Source: Corticium candelabrum (lineage: Eukaryota > Porifera > Homoscleromorpha > Homosclerophorida > Plakinidae). From it: DNA of 64,000 bases. A program made the translations under genes and the position numbers. Shown piece after piece: positions 1-11,640 of this stretch (positions within the stretch are counted from its first letter, which is position 1; each line of letters opens with the position of its first letter). The notes beneath the pieces are model-generated. The model was given only the letters and a program-made list of their open reading frames with translations, did no database searches and was not told where the DNA came from. Location: assembly GCF_963422355.1 (NCBI RefSeq), contig NC_085091.1, positions 3,494,023-3,558,022 on the forward strand, read 5' to 3'.

Positions 1-696
<696 letters not shown>

Positions 697-845
697 ACCA
701 AAATCACTTTAATCGCTTGACCCGCAATATGTTGCTGAGTATGGTTTGGATTGAGTATTCATGCAATTTGTCGGTTAGCAATTTTCTGACTTGAAAATTG
801 AATGTTGTATGTCGACTGTTTGGTTTCGGCAATTATCCGGAAGTG

Positions 846-900
846 GGGACTGTTATAGGGACTGTTTTAGGGACTGTTATAGGGACTGTTTTAGGGGCTG
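846..900. repeat. short tandem repeat, about 14-17 bp unit
   Basis: Four to five tandem units of GGGACTGTTATA / GGGACTGTTTTA lie just downstream of the TG array. No function is suggested. The remaining bases up to 1,025 hold nothing recognised. Confidence 0.85.
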
Positions 901-1025
901 TAACTAAGTGTTTAGTTATTGCGACTATTTTGTTTTGTCTCCAGCGTTTTAATGCGACACTCTTATACTGTTAAAGCTGCATGTATACGAGACGGACACA
1001 AACGACTTATTTATTAACAGCTAGC

Positions 1026-1301
1026 TCACTTGACTTGACAACACGGCCCGTTGCACAATCGAGACTCTACATTATTGTTAGTGTTGCATGATCCTCCGCA
1101 GCTAGCAGCTCGATACAAGGAACGGTACCGGTTTTGATAGCCACGCGTACCACAATCCGCACCGCAATTTGACCAAGACGACCAGTTGTTGACTGCACAG
1201 TTAATCGCACTGCAACCACGTCTTCTTCTCCTACTCCAAAACCATAACCCGCTACTGTTGTCAAATAAAGAGCAGAGAAGCAAGATGCGGGCTAGCTGCA
1301 T
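1026..1301 (-). CDS. thrombospondin type-1 (TSP1) domain exon, probably N-terminal
   Basis: The minus-strand frame encodes one TSP1 repeat, an extracellular adhesion and matrix-binding module. It shows the WSSWSNC tryptophan layer, the CGADCGTRG segment, an Arg-rich strand (YQNRYRS), CGGSC and the closing CNGPC, so the six-cysteine domain looks complete. A Met at 1,301 is followed by a short hydrophobic stretch (ILLLCSLF) that could be a signal peptide, then a basic RRRRR segment, giving 91 residues to the TGA at 1,026. A GTGAGC donor overlaps the stop, so this may instead be an exon spliced onward to lower coordinates. I found no further TSP1 exon in the window. The domain call is firm; the gene boundaries are not. 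Confidence 0.7.
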   Translation of the reverse strand: MQLARILLLCSLFDNSSGLWFWSRRRRRGCSAINCAVNNWSSWSNCGADCGTRGYQNRYRSLYRAASCGGSCNTNNNVESRLCNGPCCQVK

Positions 1302-2342
1302 TCGTCCAGATGTGTGCCAAGAAACGATGAACGAGAAATTTTTATATAAATAGCTATAGGGGAATACCACTACGTAACACTCAGGACATCTAGACACGTG
1401 ATGCAGTTCCTGAAGAGTCTTGTGCAATTGACATCGCATGTCATGGCAACTGCCTGCATACGGACTCCACACGAATTTTACAACTAGCCTGTAATGTCAC
1501 TAATTAACTACTAGATTCTCATCTTTCTAACGTTCTGTTCTCAGTGCGTTGGCGCTAAATTTAAATTTAACACTAAATGTATTATGATGTGTCACGTGCG
1601 CAGTGTATCATTGCTGTCTCAAACTCGTATGGTACGGCAAGCGTTATCTGTTCAAAAAATGGCACCCAATCAGTTCTCGACCGTCCGACCGTATTGGAGC
1701 GATGACAAATACCGTCTCCGCATTGCTATTCAACATACGTTTATGTTATTAGCCTCAAAATTCTAAATTTTTCGCGGGTACAAAAACCCGAACTGAATCA
1801 TATTGCGTTGGTGCTGGCGGTAATGTGGTTTAGCATGTTTTCTATAGAGAGCTTAGACCACAATATCTTGTACTACAACATTTTTGATAAATAGCACTAA
1901 ATTTCCTAGCCACAATGTCTCACGCACACGCACGCACGCATGCATGCACGAATAGAAGCCTTTACGTGAAGGCGCAGTCTCTGAACTAGACGCACGTGAA
2001 TCACGCGAGGAGAGGAGCTTTCCCAGCGACTGCGCAGAAGAGCCTGGCTTGCGAGACTACATGTGCCTACACAGACTACACTGCTAGTTCGTTCTGATAT
2101 TGACCCGTTGAAAAGTGTCTAGGAAATGTTGTACTGGGTAAACGACCTTCCTTTTCCAAAGTCTCTTCGCAGTGACGTAAGTCTTTGTGGCAGTCCAGGT
2201 GAGCTAGGCGCTTAGCAATGGCCGTATGGCAGCATTCAATGATCTCACATTGTGCAGTAAAAAGTTAGGTAGTTGTCTAGGCATATACACTGGAAGGTGA
2301 CTCAAAGATTGCAATTTAATTTTATTAGCCCCTCCATTTCAT
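1302..2342. other. intergenic, mostly unassigned
   Basis: No gene recognised. Bases 1,921-1,960 are a degenerate CACG/CATG run. Around 1,975-2,062 lies a fragment resembling one end of the hAT-like element at 19.0-20.2 kb, with shared ACGCACGTGAATCACRCGAG and GACTGCGC-GAAGAGCCTGGC motifs. Confidence 0.5.
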
Positions 2343-2362
2343 GTTTAAACGACTCGTGACAG

Positions 2363-2380
2363 TGGGGGCTCAAGCGGTAA
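2363..2380 (+). other. putative primer-binding site of gypsy element 1
   Basis: TGGGGGCTCAAGCGG begins two bases after the CGTGACA end of the LTR remnant. The first nine bases match the start used by tRNA-Pro-primed LTR elements. The call rests on position and these bases only. Confidence 0.55.
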
Positions 2381-2584
2381 AGGATAGGTGCAACGAAGAA
2401 CGCCGGCAGCTCAGCGGAAGACGAGACCACTGACGTGATAGAAAGGTATACACATATAGATGATGGAGCGTTTGGTAAAACTTGTTGAGAAAATGGGACT
2501 GCAATGTAAGAAACTACAATCCTTTGTTGTTGAGCTAACAGCAGTCAATAGAATTAACGAGAAGAGAGACATAGAGAAAGAGAA

Positions 2585-3420
2585 TTGAGAGTCTTGGAGT
2601 TGGAGAATGAAGAAGCAGCACACAAGCGTGAGTTAGAGATGAAAAGAATAGAGAAGGAGGACGCTGCCGTCGTCGCACGACAGTTGAGCCGGAGTCCTGA
2701 AGCCGAGGGAGTACAGGCAAGTTTTTCTACGTTTCAGAACGGTAGCGACGAAATTAACAGTTATTTACAGCGATTCGAAAGATTTGCGACAAGCAACTCT
2801 TGGCCCAAGTCCGAATGGGCAACCGCACTTAGCGCGTTAATGACAGGTAAGGGTCTCGACGTGTACTCCAGAATGCCGGACGAAGTCGCAGTAAAGTATG
2901 ACTTGGATATTATTATCTCACACAGAGGAATCAGCGACTGGAATCAAAGAGCTAATTATAAAAGAGCAGTTTATTAATTAGCGCCTGTCCCAAAGACTTG
3001 GACATCCACCTTCGAGGAAGAGAGTTTCCGGATCTTAGAAAGTTGACGCAGGCTGCAAAGAGATGTCTGACAGCACACAATAGAAAATGCTACTCAGCCT
3101 CTACGTTGCGACAATCTTCCGCGGCATAAGGAGCAGTCGATTTCGACGACATCCAATCTCGCGAAGAAGTCCAGAAAGCTGCTATCTAATGCTTCTTCAT
3201 CAAGAAGTTCGGACATCGAGGTTCAGAGTGTACATCCAGGGTTAGGACGTGATGTTATGTATGTGATAAATTGTGTCACGAGGCAAAGAAGTGTTAGCTT
3301 GTTCGACGTGGGGCAAACGAAGACATCAAGACCCCATACAAAGCAGCAGTAGGTGAGATTAATTTTAAGGATAAACATTCTTTGCAACGAAAGGGTAGAA
3401 CAAGCGATTATAGAAAACAA
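2585..3420 (+). pseudogene. gag-like (SCAN/retrotransposon gag) with two zinc knuckles, gypsy element 1
   Basis: A Glu/Lys-rich coiled start leads into a gag core recognisable by NSYLQRFERFATSN and WATALSALMTGKGLDVYSR. After a frameshift and a stop near 2,975 the frame continues with EQFIN and CPKDLDIHLRG, the typical tail of this gag type. Nucleic-acid-binding knuckles follow near 3,190-3,300: one reads CFFIKKFGHRGSEC, with the second Cys replaced by Ile, and the other is a proper C-X2-C-X4-H-X4-C (CYVCDKLCHEAKKC). Frameshifts separate the parts. Confidence 0.75.
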
Positions 3421-3546
3421 ATCGTCGAATGTCTGTGTCTTCCAACCGTTCCTTGATCACAGCGTAAAACGTCTTACCTCACGGCCGCGAGGTCACCGAC
3501 GCTAGAGACAACAGAAAAGGTGCTCGTGAGTATTAACACATAAATT

Positions 3547-3885
3547 GTGAAGACAGTCATGTCTGAAAACATGCCCATTGCCAAAGGCTGGATTGGAGAT
3601 ACTAAGATCGCCGCACTCAGAGATACCGGATGTAGCGGTGTAATGGTCAAACATCAATTTGTGAGACAAGACCAATATACCGGACACAATAGTTTTATCC
3701 AGTTGGTTGATAAATTCATCAAGAGGGTACCGATTGCCCGTGTCGAAGTCTACACCCGTATTTATCAGGCACAGTGGAAGCTTTATGTCTTCAAGACGCC
3801 ATTTGTGACGTTAATATTGGCAAAGTACCGGAAGTCAAAAGTCCTCATCAATCTGATTCTGACATCCATTCAGTCGCCGTGGTGA
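3547..3885 (+). pseudogene. retroviral-type aspartic protease, gypsy element 1
   Basis: The frame shows ALRDTGCSGVMVKHQFV, the D-T-G active-site signature of a gypsy protease, about 30 residues into the open stretch. It ends with VVTRSQVKSKE, a linker that in related elements leads directly to integrase. Nothing resembling reverse transcriptase lies between this and the integrase that begins near 4,000. Confidence 0.75.
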
Positions 3886-3969
3886 CAAGATCACAAGTGA
3901 AGTCAAAGGAAAACCACCCAGTTGAAGATGCCTGAGGCGAGCCAGTTCGCTCACGGTCGACCAAGAGCG

Positions 3970-5080
3970 ATTAAAAGAATTACAGAATCATGACCGTACA
4001 CTTGAAAGATACAGACCAATTACGGGGAGTGTATATATGACCGACGGTCAAAGTGGTCTGAGATATGAAATCAAGAATGGTATCCTACAGGTCGTACATC
4101 CACCCAAGAGTGATGGAGGACAGCCAGTGAGACAGGTCGTTGTTCTGAAGCAGCTACCGCGTCAATTGATGGAACTTGCTCATCAGTCTATTTTGTGCGT
4201 TCACATGGGATCGAGGAGGACTATTGACCGAGTACTTAGCAATTTATATTGACCTTCAGTTCGAAGAGAAGTGGCTCAGTTATGTAAATCTTGTGATATC
4301 TGTCAGCGCACGGACAAGAGAGGAGTTTGTGGCAGGGTACAGCTACAAAACATGCATATAATAGACGTACAGTTGAAAAGAGTGGCAGTCGACCTGTGGG
4401 ACCGATCTCCCCACCAAGTGACAGCGGTCATCGATATATCCTAACGTTATTCGATTACGCGACCAGATATCCAGAAGCCATCCCTCTCAAGAACATCGAT
4501 ACAAAGACGGTAGCGGAGGCTCTCGTCGACATTTACAGCCGAGTTGGAATACCGGAGGAAGTACTGAGTGACTTAGGAAGACAATTCGTTTTAGATTGCA
4601 TGAAGGAGGTTTCCAGACTACTTAGCATCGGTCAACTTACTACAACGCCTTATCATTCTATGTGTAATGGTCTCGTGGAAGAGTTAACGGTACAGTACAT
4701 TGAAAACGATGCTGAGACGATTGTGTATGGAAAAGCCTAAACAGTGGGATAGATATGTCAATGCTTTGTTATTTGCGGACCGAGGAGTATCATAAGACTC
4801 CACGGGCTTTTCACCATTTGCATTGTTCTACTGAAGAACAATGCGAGGACCGATGTGCATACTTCGTCACCTTTGGACACATGAAGGTGGTGACACAGAA
4901 GTGCGTACTACTTAATTATCAGTATGTCTTTGAGACTTTAAGCGTACCACACAAATAGCAAGAGAAGATCTACAAAAGGCACAACAATATCAGAAACGCC
5001 ACAATGACTCGAGAGCAGGACAAAGACACTTTGCAAAAGGTGACAAGGTTCTTGTTTTATTACCGACGGATTATTGTAGC
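3970..5080 (+). pseudogene. integrase, gypsy element 1
   Basis: The zinc-binding start is seen as LMELAHQSILCVHMG followed, after a frameshift, by CKSCDICQRTDKRG (H-H-C-C). The catalytic core shows YILTLFDYATRYPEAIPL (first Asp), EEVLSDLGRQFV (second Asp) and NGLVEEL (Glu). A C-terminal piece near 4,975-5,065 reads QQYQKRHNDSRAGQRHF then KGDKVLVLLPTD. At least two frameshifts interrupt it, so it cannot act. Confidence 0.85.
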
Positions 5081-5097
5081 TCAGCACTTACGTCAAA

Positions 5098-5190
5098 ATG
5101 CGGATCGAGACATTCAAAGGGCGCGACATCGCCGCCGCCGATTTTCTTAGTCGCTCGCTTGATGACGGTGATTAGGAATTAAAGTTGAAT
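5098..5190 (+). pseudogene. RNase H C-terminal remnant, gypsy element 1
   Basis: A short frame with FKGRDIAAADFLSRSLDDGD ends at a TAG. The ADFLSR motif marks the end of gypsy RNase H. Its position after the integrase, just before the 3' LTR, fits an element with order protease-integrase-RT-RNase H in which RT and most of RNase H were deleted. Confidence 0.65.
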
Positions 5191-5218
5191 CCCCAAAGTT
5201 TCAACTTGGAGGGAGTGG

Positions 5219-5444
5219 TGTCACGTGTCAGCAAGCAACCATATTTGAAGAAATGGAAGGAGTTTGACGTCGAATGACTGAGCACCGGTCGCCGGTAACA
5301 TGTTATTATAGATACTCTTAGTTAGGAACTTAGTAGCGTGTATTGTTAGTATAGTGGTGTGAACTATATGCGGGTTCTCTTCATTGCATTTCTTTTGCTG
5401 CTCACGTGTACCTACTCACCTTATCCTCTAAACGACTCGTGACA
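5219..5444 (+). repeat. 3' LTR of gypsy element 1
   Basis: It starts TGTCACG and ends CGTGACA, a short inverted terminus, and follows a purine-rich tract. The last 15 or so bases match the end of the 5' LTR remnant at about 2,346-2,361. The rest of the 5' LTR does not match, so it has been replaced or deleted. Confidence 0.65.
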
Positions 5445-7243
5445 GCATACATTCAACGTCCTCGCAGTCTCTTCCCTAGATTTCTCCTCTGCGAACTCAA
5501 TGGCCTTTCAGCTTGTAAGACACGTCGAATGACCGTTGCTTACGGCGTTGTTCCATTGATTCGACACGTGGCGATCGATTGCTCAACACTCACGCTTCGG
5601 TCTTTGCGTGTCTCTAGAAGGCGGTACCCGGATATTTGAGAACCGGCCTGGCAGCCCGGCGCTAAAACGGGGCAGGCGGTAATACGGGGTCGGCGCTAAA
5701 ACGAGGAAATACGGTACTAGTCGTACGGAAAGCTAAGATAGATAGCAACTTATACAAGTGCCTTGAATCTATGTAGCGTGGGCGTATCCATATATACTAT
5801 GATGTTTGCCTTATTACCCGAGTCTCGGATTTCCGAGCTAAGGGTATAGTAATCGTTCGATGACCGACCGACATCGCTACCGACCGTATTGTACTCAATC
5901 AGCACAGATTCAAATGAAGCTGTTCCGACCAATAGACGAGAAATGGTGTCATTACCGACCAATTGTCGAACGTGAAGTCATCCTGAGGCTCCACCTCTCT
6001 TTGTTTGGTAGCTGCTACTAGGCAACAACCAGACGTCTAGCTAGAGAAGCGGCACAAAAAACAAGACGCCTAGAAAAGCTGCACAAAGAACGAGACGTTT
6101 ACATTCTTGTGAGCTGGAAAACCGGTGGTAAGCTATTTGTTTTGCTCTACATTTGTAACGTGCATGTTTCCCACCAACAAACAGAACCGTGATCACGCGC
6201 GTTACTTCATCACGTAAGGCGAAGATAGCCAGCCGGCCTAGCGTCGAAGCTCTCCGTCTCGTAACATTTGGCTTGTTCCAGCACTTCGAAACAACTACAT
6301 TTGTAACGTACATGTTTCCCCCATTGCGACAGCAACCAGACATCCAAAGAAGCTGCACAAACAACCAGACGTCTAGATTGTAGTGAGCTGGAAAATCGGT
6401 GGCGAGCTGTTTCTTTTGTTGTACGTGAGGGTTTAGCACTTAGAAACAACGCCTAATCTAGCTACATTTGTAGCGTTCATGTCTTCCCACATCCAATTTT
6501 GTTTTGGCTCTGCTGTTACCTATCCCACGCCTAAATCCGCCTATAGTGGTTTCTTACGACCTCTAAAGCTTTACAAACAATCAGACGCCTAGAGAAGTTG
6601 CACAAAGAGCCAAACGTCTAGAGAGCAAAGGTTGTAACATTATGCTTGTTCCATCAATAGTGTCATCTTCTGAAAGCCCAAACATTAATTTGTAGGTGAA
6701 GGAAATCGTACTTTTTACTGAAAATCAGTGCTGCTTCTTTTGTACTATCTAACCGAAAGCTGGTTTTGTATGTGCTCTAGACTTTCGCAGTACTTGGCGG
6801 TTGGTGTTGTATATACTATTCTGTCATAGCGCGACTAATTACTTTTATGGTGCATACCAGCCGAGGGTTCGCACTTCTAGTGCTTCTTCATTTATTAGCG
6901 TAACCGTTCGATACGCGTTGGTTAGCCCTAGAAGGTTCGTTCGACATTTACACACTCGTTGCACAGGACGCGTGTTTGTGTGTGTGCACTCGCGAGTACA
7001 AGCAGAGAAGAATAGCGGTGTATGACACGTCACATAGGCGTTGTAGCGAGGGTACCAGAGAACAGAAACGAATTAATAGCTATGGCAAGGCGTTGCGAGT
7101 AGTATTTGTCCCGTTACAGATGCTACATTACATCATCCGCTAGCTGGATCTAGTAATGAATTTTAGCAGGAGTATAAAATATGCAATAACTGCAGTGAAC
7201 ACTAGATAATCAAGCGCAACATTTGTAGTTAGACTAAAGTTGT
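5445..7243. repeat. intergenic with degenerate direct repeats
   Basis: No gene recognised. From about 6,020 to 6,640 there are imperfect repeats of a module with CAGACGTCTAG, GAAGCTGCACAAA and CTACATTTGTAACGTGCATGTT motifs, recurring at roughly 150-280 bp. Around 5,650-5,710 a short unit containing GGCGCTAAAACG is repeated. Open frames here carry no known motif. Confidence 0.5.
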
Positions 7244-7690
7244 TTAGAAATATGACTCGAGTGTACTCTTTCTCTTCACATCAGCTGTCCAGCAATGAAA
7301 GCTTCCACCAATTTCATTAGCAACGCTCAAGTCGACTTTGATGCACTGGATACCGAGAGATTCAAACATCTTGTGCATTGGATATTCTTTGGCTGAAACG
7401 ACGACACGATTCTCATCCAACATGAGAACGTTCATAGAGATCCAGTTTGATGCCACCCAGGAATCATCGGCAACCGGTGCAGGAACAGAGACGACTTTCC
7501 ATCCTGCTTTCTCGAAAATGTCGATCTGATGACATGGTCTCTCGGGATTCGACAACACAATACCTGGACGTATGGCAAGAAGAGTGGCATCGATATGCAT
7601 GGGATTGAGATCGCCGAAGGACACCTCGTGGATGCGGTAGTCGTCACCAAGATGGCGTCGCAACCACTCAATGCCAAATTTGTTTGTTAC
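7244..7690 (-). CDS. GATM: glycine amidinotransferase, C-terminal exon
   Basis: This is the last exon of L-arginine:glycine amidinotransferase, the mitochondrial enzyme that makes guanidinoacetate, the first step of creatine synthesis. The exon opens at 7,690 after a TCTGTAG acceptor and reads [19 protein letters not shown], continuing the first exon in phase 0. It carries the catalytic His in [15 protein letters not shown] and the catalytic Cys in [11 protein letters not shown], plus the conserved [12 protein letters not shown] and [11 protein letters not shown] blocks. It gives 148 residues to the stop at 7,244. With exon 1 the protein would be about 396 residues, close to the family length of around 420. 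All catalytic positions are retained and there is no internal stop, so the gene looks functional. Confidence 0.93.
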   Translation of the reverse strand, partial: VTNKFGIEWLRRHLGDDYRIHEVSFGDLNPMHIDATLLAIRPGIVLSNPERPCHQIDIFEKAGWKVVSVPAPVADDSWVASNWISMNVLMLDENRVVVSAKEYPMHKMFESLGIQCIKVDLSVANEIGGSFHCWTADVKRKSTLESYF

Positions 7691-9031
7691 CTACAGATGA
7701 AAAAGTTAGTCAAGAGAACAAAATAGCAATTTGCTGAAGCAACAAACATAAAAAAAGACAATCTAGATGTCTTTAAACTAGAGAAGGAGGGAGCCTCTAA
7801 ATAGTCCTTTCTATTAATGTGTCAGCAAATGTCTAGAGAAACAAACTTCTTTGTCCTGCTAACTGTAAGTCTACGATTACTTGCACCATCAATTGCCAAG
7901 CTGTTTGCGCATGTAAGTATACACCACGAGGACAGGTGTTTGAACCACGCCCATTTTAGACCTCGTCTACTTTTGTAAACCCCGTCTTGCAAACTTAATT
8001 AAATGATCACAATAAATTACACAATGGTGATGATAATGATGATAACAATTTGTGCAGTCTCGCGTAGGCAGAGAAGCAAAAAGTGGAGCGGTGTGGCTAT
8101 GCGAGACTACGCCACGACTCGTCTGGATTTAATTAAAGAATAAAGTCAGTCCATCTGCAGTTTGCCAGTCTCCAGTTACCATAATACCTAACAGATTTTT
8201 GATAATATTTCACAAGTGACACTGAAACCAGGAGCAACAAGACGACTCGCAAGTTAGGGGCGGGGCATGAAAACATTGGCGTACACATGGGTACTGTTTG
8301 TTTGCAAAAATAGAGTCAATGTCCTCAAAGTTGGGGTGACCGAGCATCTATTCCCCAGCTCCGCCGCCCCTGGAGATGTAGCGGTTACGTTGTCGAGAAT
8401 GGTTACGCTGGGCTCAACCCCCTCAAGAAGAGGCCACGTGCACGCTGGAGAAATTCCTCCAAGCGTCACTGTCGGCCCGTATACAGGATCGGAGTGCACG
8501 AGCCAAATTCAGCGGAGATACATGTACACCTGGCCAAGAATACACAGACAAACAGACAGACACACCTCGTAGCTATAGATATGGAGATGTACAGTAACAA
8601 AAACACCATCCATGTCGAAAACAAACAAATTAGTGCAGAAGTATGTCACCTGACCTTTTCGCTGATTGGTCAATATGCGGTCCTCTATGCTAGTTATGTA
8701 GAGGCTGTAGACTATTATGGTTTGCGAGCCTGGTTTGAGCTTGTTATCATTTTAAACGTTGCACCTGCCCCATGGAATGCTGGTTTGCACTGGCTTTGCA
8801 AACCGGGTAACGTACTTGCGAATTTGCCGTAAGCGCGAACATCGATGAGAACTGCGAGGCCGTGCCTTCTGCGCGTGCGTCACGAATCAATGTCTCGAGA
8901 GAGTCACTGTAGAAGACACTCTCATGCGGGGTGTGGCAGGTGCAATATATACGGGGTTTGTAAAGTAGATCCAGGGAAGGAACAGGTCAGTTCTAATCGT
9001 CTTGACTACACATTGCGTGGTATACTACATG

Positions 9032-9059
9032 TTGTCGGGAGTATCCGATTCGAACCGAC
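9032..9059 (+). other. possible primer-binding site of gypsy element 2
   Basis: Right after the 5' LTR end (ACA at 9,029) the sequence TTGTCGGGAGTATCCGATTCG runs into AACCGAC. Read in reverse it resembles a tRNA 3' half, with a TTCGAAT T-loop, a near-complementary 5-bp stem, a 7-base acceptor and CAA where CCA is expected. The match is imperfect. Confidence 0.4.
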
Positions 9060-9880
9060 TCTGAAGACATGGCGGACGCACTTCGACCACCGTCATTATT
9101 TTCACCACGAGACGCAGCAAAAGAATGGCCACAGTGGCGAGACCACTTTAGATTTTACTTGAAAGCGACAAACAAGCACAAAGAGCCAGAATCAACGTAA
9201 GTCGCAGTACTGCTCACAGCAATGGCCAGGAAGGCAATATCAATTTACAAGACATTCACATGGGCGAACGAAGAAGACAAAGACAAGCTAGACGTGGTTC
9301 TCAACACCACGACTCACTTCAACCTAAACGAACGAGATCTATAAACGCTTCAGCGGAAACAGAAGTCAGGTGAGGCCTTCCATACTTTTTACACTGACTT
9401 ACTGCGCATGGTAGAAACGTGTGCCTACCACGACGCAGAGAAGCCCAAGATAGTACTCGATCAAATCGTCATGAACATAGCATCGGACAGAGTTAGAGAG
9501 AAATTGCTTGGACAATCAGGTCTCATGTTAGAAAAGGCTGTGGATATGTGCCGTTCTATGAAAGCGACAACGCTATCTCACCTGCATGGCGGCGCCGAGT
9601 ACCACAACAACAAAAAATGCGATTCGGAAGCTGCATCGGCGCACGCGATAAAAGAATCCAAAGTGTGCCGACAGGTATGATGCTATTATTGCACGGCAAG
9701 ACACGAGCCACGGGCCTGTCCAGCATGGAGCAAGAGCTGTAGTTACTGCAACAAGCTGAATCATACAGCGGAGGCTTGCAAGAATGCTGAAAAAAGAGAC
9801 TCGGGATTGAAACGCGCAGCAAGAAGGAGACCGCGAACACAGTGACACCTAGCGAAACCATCACTAGTGAAGAGAAGGAA
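9060..9880 (+). pseudogene. gag with paired zinc knuckles, gypsy element 2
   Basis: The clearest open part starts at 9,408 and contains the gag-like LLGQSGLMLEKAVDMCRSMK. An in-frame TGA at 9,678 interrupts it immediately before two zinc knuckles at 9,681-9,779: CYYCTARHEPRAC (C-X2-C-X3-H-X4-C) and CSYCNKLNHTAEAC (C-X2-C-X4-H-X4-C). This odd first knuckle is typical of K02A2.6-type gypsy elements. Confidence 0.75.
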
Positions 9881-9945
9881 ATAGCCAAAGACCACTTTTT
9901 TGCCTACAGAATTAGTAGGCGTTCTGATACAGTAAACGACAGGGT

Positions 9946-10230
9946 GTAGGATATCATCTTAGACATACATGGGAGAGGACTAAAAGCCAAAATTGACACA
10001 GGTGCCACATGCAACATCCTTCCTCTCCAGGCATACAATGTAGTGTGTGAGGAACCCCCAGAGCAAACTGCTACTCGCTTAATTAACAGCATATGGAGGG
10101 ACAAAACTGACAGTTACAGGGAAAACAACACTAGAAACAACATTTAAAGGTGCGACTAGAACGATGGAGTTTATTGTAGTTGCTGAAAAAGTGGAGACCT
10201 TGATAGGACTACCCCACATTAAGAAAAATT
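9946..10230 (+). pseudogene. aspartic protease, gypsy element 2
   Basis: The frame shows DIHGRGLKAKIDTGATCNIL, the D-T-G-A active-site block and the hydrophobic strand before it, then PLQAYNVV. A frameshift follows near 10,090. It is upstream of RT as in standard gypsy order. Confidence 0.75.
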
Positions 10231-10379
10231 GGTATCATTCAACAAGCACAGTCAGTTACCAAAACTCAAGAACTACCAGAAGCAATCAGTCAATTTATCG
10301 ATGTATTCCAAGAACTCTGGCAACTTCCAGGTAAAAATACCATTCGACTGCGGAAAAATGCTCAATCAACCATACAACC

Positions 10380-11640
10380 GGCTAAACGAGACCCTTCAAG
10401 TACATGCAACAACTAAAGGCACAGCTGGAGGAAATGGTAGGCGAAAATATCCTTGCTAGGGTGACAGAGGGTACAGCATGGGCCAGTCCCATTGTACTAA
10501 TAAATTCAAGCCGGGAACAGACAAGCTACGCATCTGCATGGGTCCGAGTGCTTCAACTAAACAACTGGCTTCAACTAGAACATTATCAAATCAAGACAAC
10601 AGAAGAGATAATTGCAGATTTAGCAAGCTGTGAGTACTTCAGCACACTAGATGCTACCTCGGGTTTTTTACAAGTGGCATTGGAGGAAAAGAGCAGCTAC
10701 CTGACAACCTTTGCAACACCGTTTGGTCGATACAGATACCTCTGGCTACCATTCGGGATTATCTCCGCCCCGGAGGTTTTCCACCGGATTGTCACAGAAG
10801 CCTTCTCGGACATTCAAGGTGTCCACACGTATGTTGATGACATACTAGTGTCAGGTACTACCAGGGAAGAGCATGATGAGCGATTGCACGCTGTATTACA
10901 GAGGTGCCGTGAGCTGAACTTAAAACTCAATCGAGACAAATGCATATTTGGACCGGAGTCACTTCTATATCTGGGCCACATTTTGACCTCGGAAGGCATT
11001 TAGCCTGACCCTGAAAAGATTGAAGCAATGCTACAGTTCTCACAGCCTGAGTCAAAGGCAGATGTAAATCGACTACTTGGAATGATTACATATTTAGCCA
11101 AATTTTGTCCAGACTTAGCAAGGAGATCCAGCCACTACAGCAACTGATACAAAGAATGTGTCGTGGACGTGGGACGCAATTCATAATGAGGCAGTAACCC
11201 ACTTAAAGAAATAGTTTCTAATGCTCAAACTCTACATCTCTTTGACCCAAGACTCGCAATCACTATCACTGTCGATGCATCCTCATATGGATTGGGTGCA
11301 GCTTTAAATCAACAGGGCTAACCAGTTGAATATGTTTTAAGGAATTCGACCAGCACACAGTAAACATACGCTCAATTGAAAAAAGAAATGATAGCAGTAC
11401 AGTTGGAATTGGAGAGATTTCATTAATACATACATGGTCAGACCATCACCGTAGAGACCGACCACAAGCCTTTGCTAGGCATATCAAAAATGCCTCTCAA
11501 TGAAGTCTCACCACGTATGCACAGGATGCGGCAACATTGTCTCAGATACCATTACAACCTGGAGTATTGCCCGGGCAGAGACATGGTACTAGCAGATGCC
11601 TTCAGCAGGGCGCCTACAACAGTGGTATACGAAGGACATG
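10380..11640 (+). pseudogene. reverse transcriptase and RNase H, gypsy element 2
   Basis: RT motifs run in order: WASPIVLI, LEHYQIKTTEEI, FSTLDATSGFLQVAL (first catalytic Asp), RYLWLPFGIISAPEVF, TYVDDILVSG (YVDD box) and LKLNRDKCIFGPESLLYLGH. The segment usually carrying the conserved Arg is scrambled (ASAWVRVLQLN). A TAG at about 11,001 interrupts, then PDPEKIEAML and RLLGMITYLAKF continue. RNase H shows AITITVDASSYGLGAALNQQ, TVETDHKPLLGI and GRDMVLADAFSRAP near 11,590. Confidence 0.9.

Larger units (their letters stand above)
2343..5444 (+). mobile_element. Ty3/gypsy LTR retrotransposon, decayed, integrase-before-RT (Gmr1-like) order
   Basis: The remains read in order: gag, two zinc knuckles, protease, integrase, a short RNase H tail, then a 3' LTR. 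The 3' LTR begins TGTCACG after a G-rich tract (GGGAGTGG) and ends CGTGACA at 5,444, about 226 bp long. The 5' LTR survives only as its last bases (AAACGACTCGTGACA, ending 2,361), followed by TGGGGGCTC, which looks like a primer-binding site of the tRNA-Pro type. Reverse transcriptase is missing. Numerous stops and frameshifts make the element dead. Confidence 0.85.
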
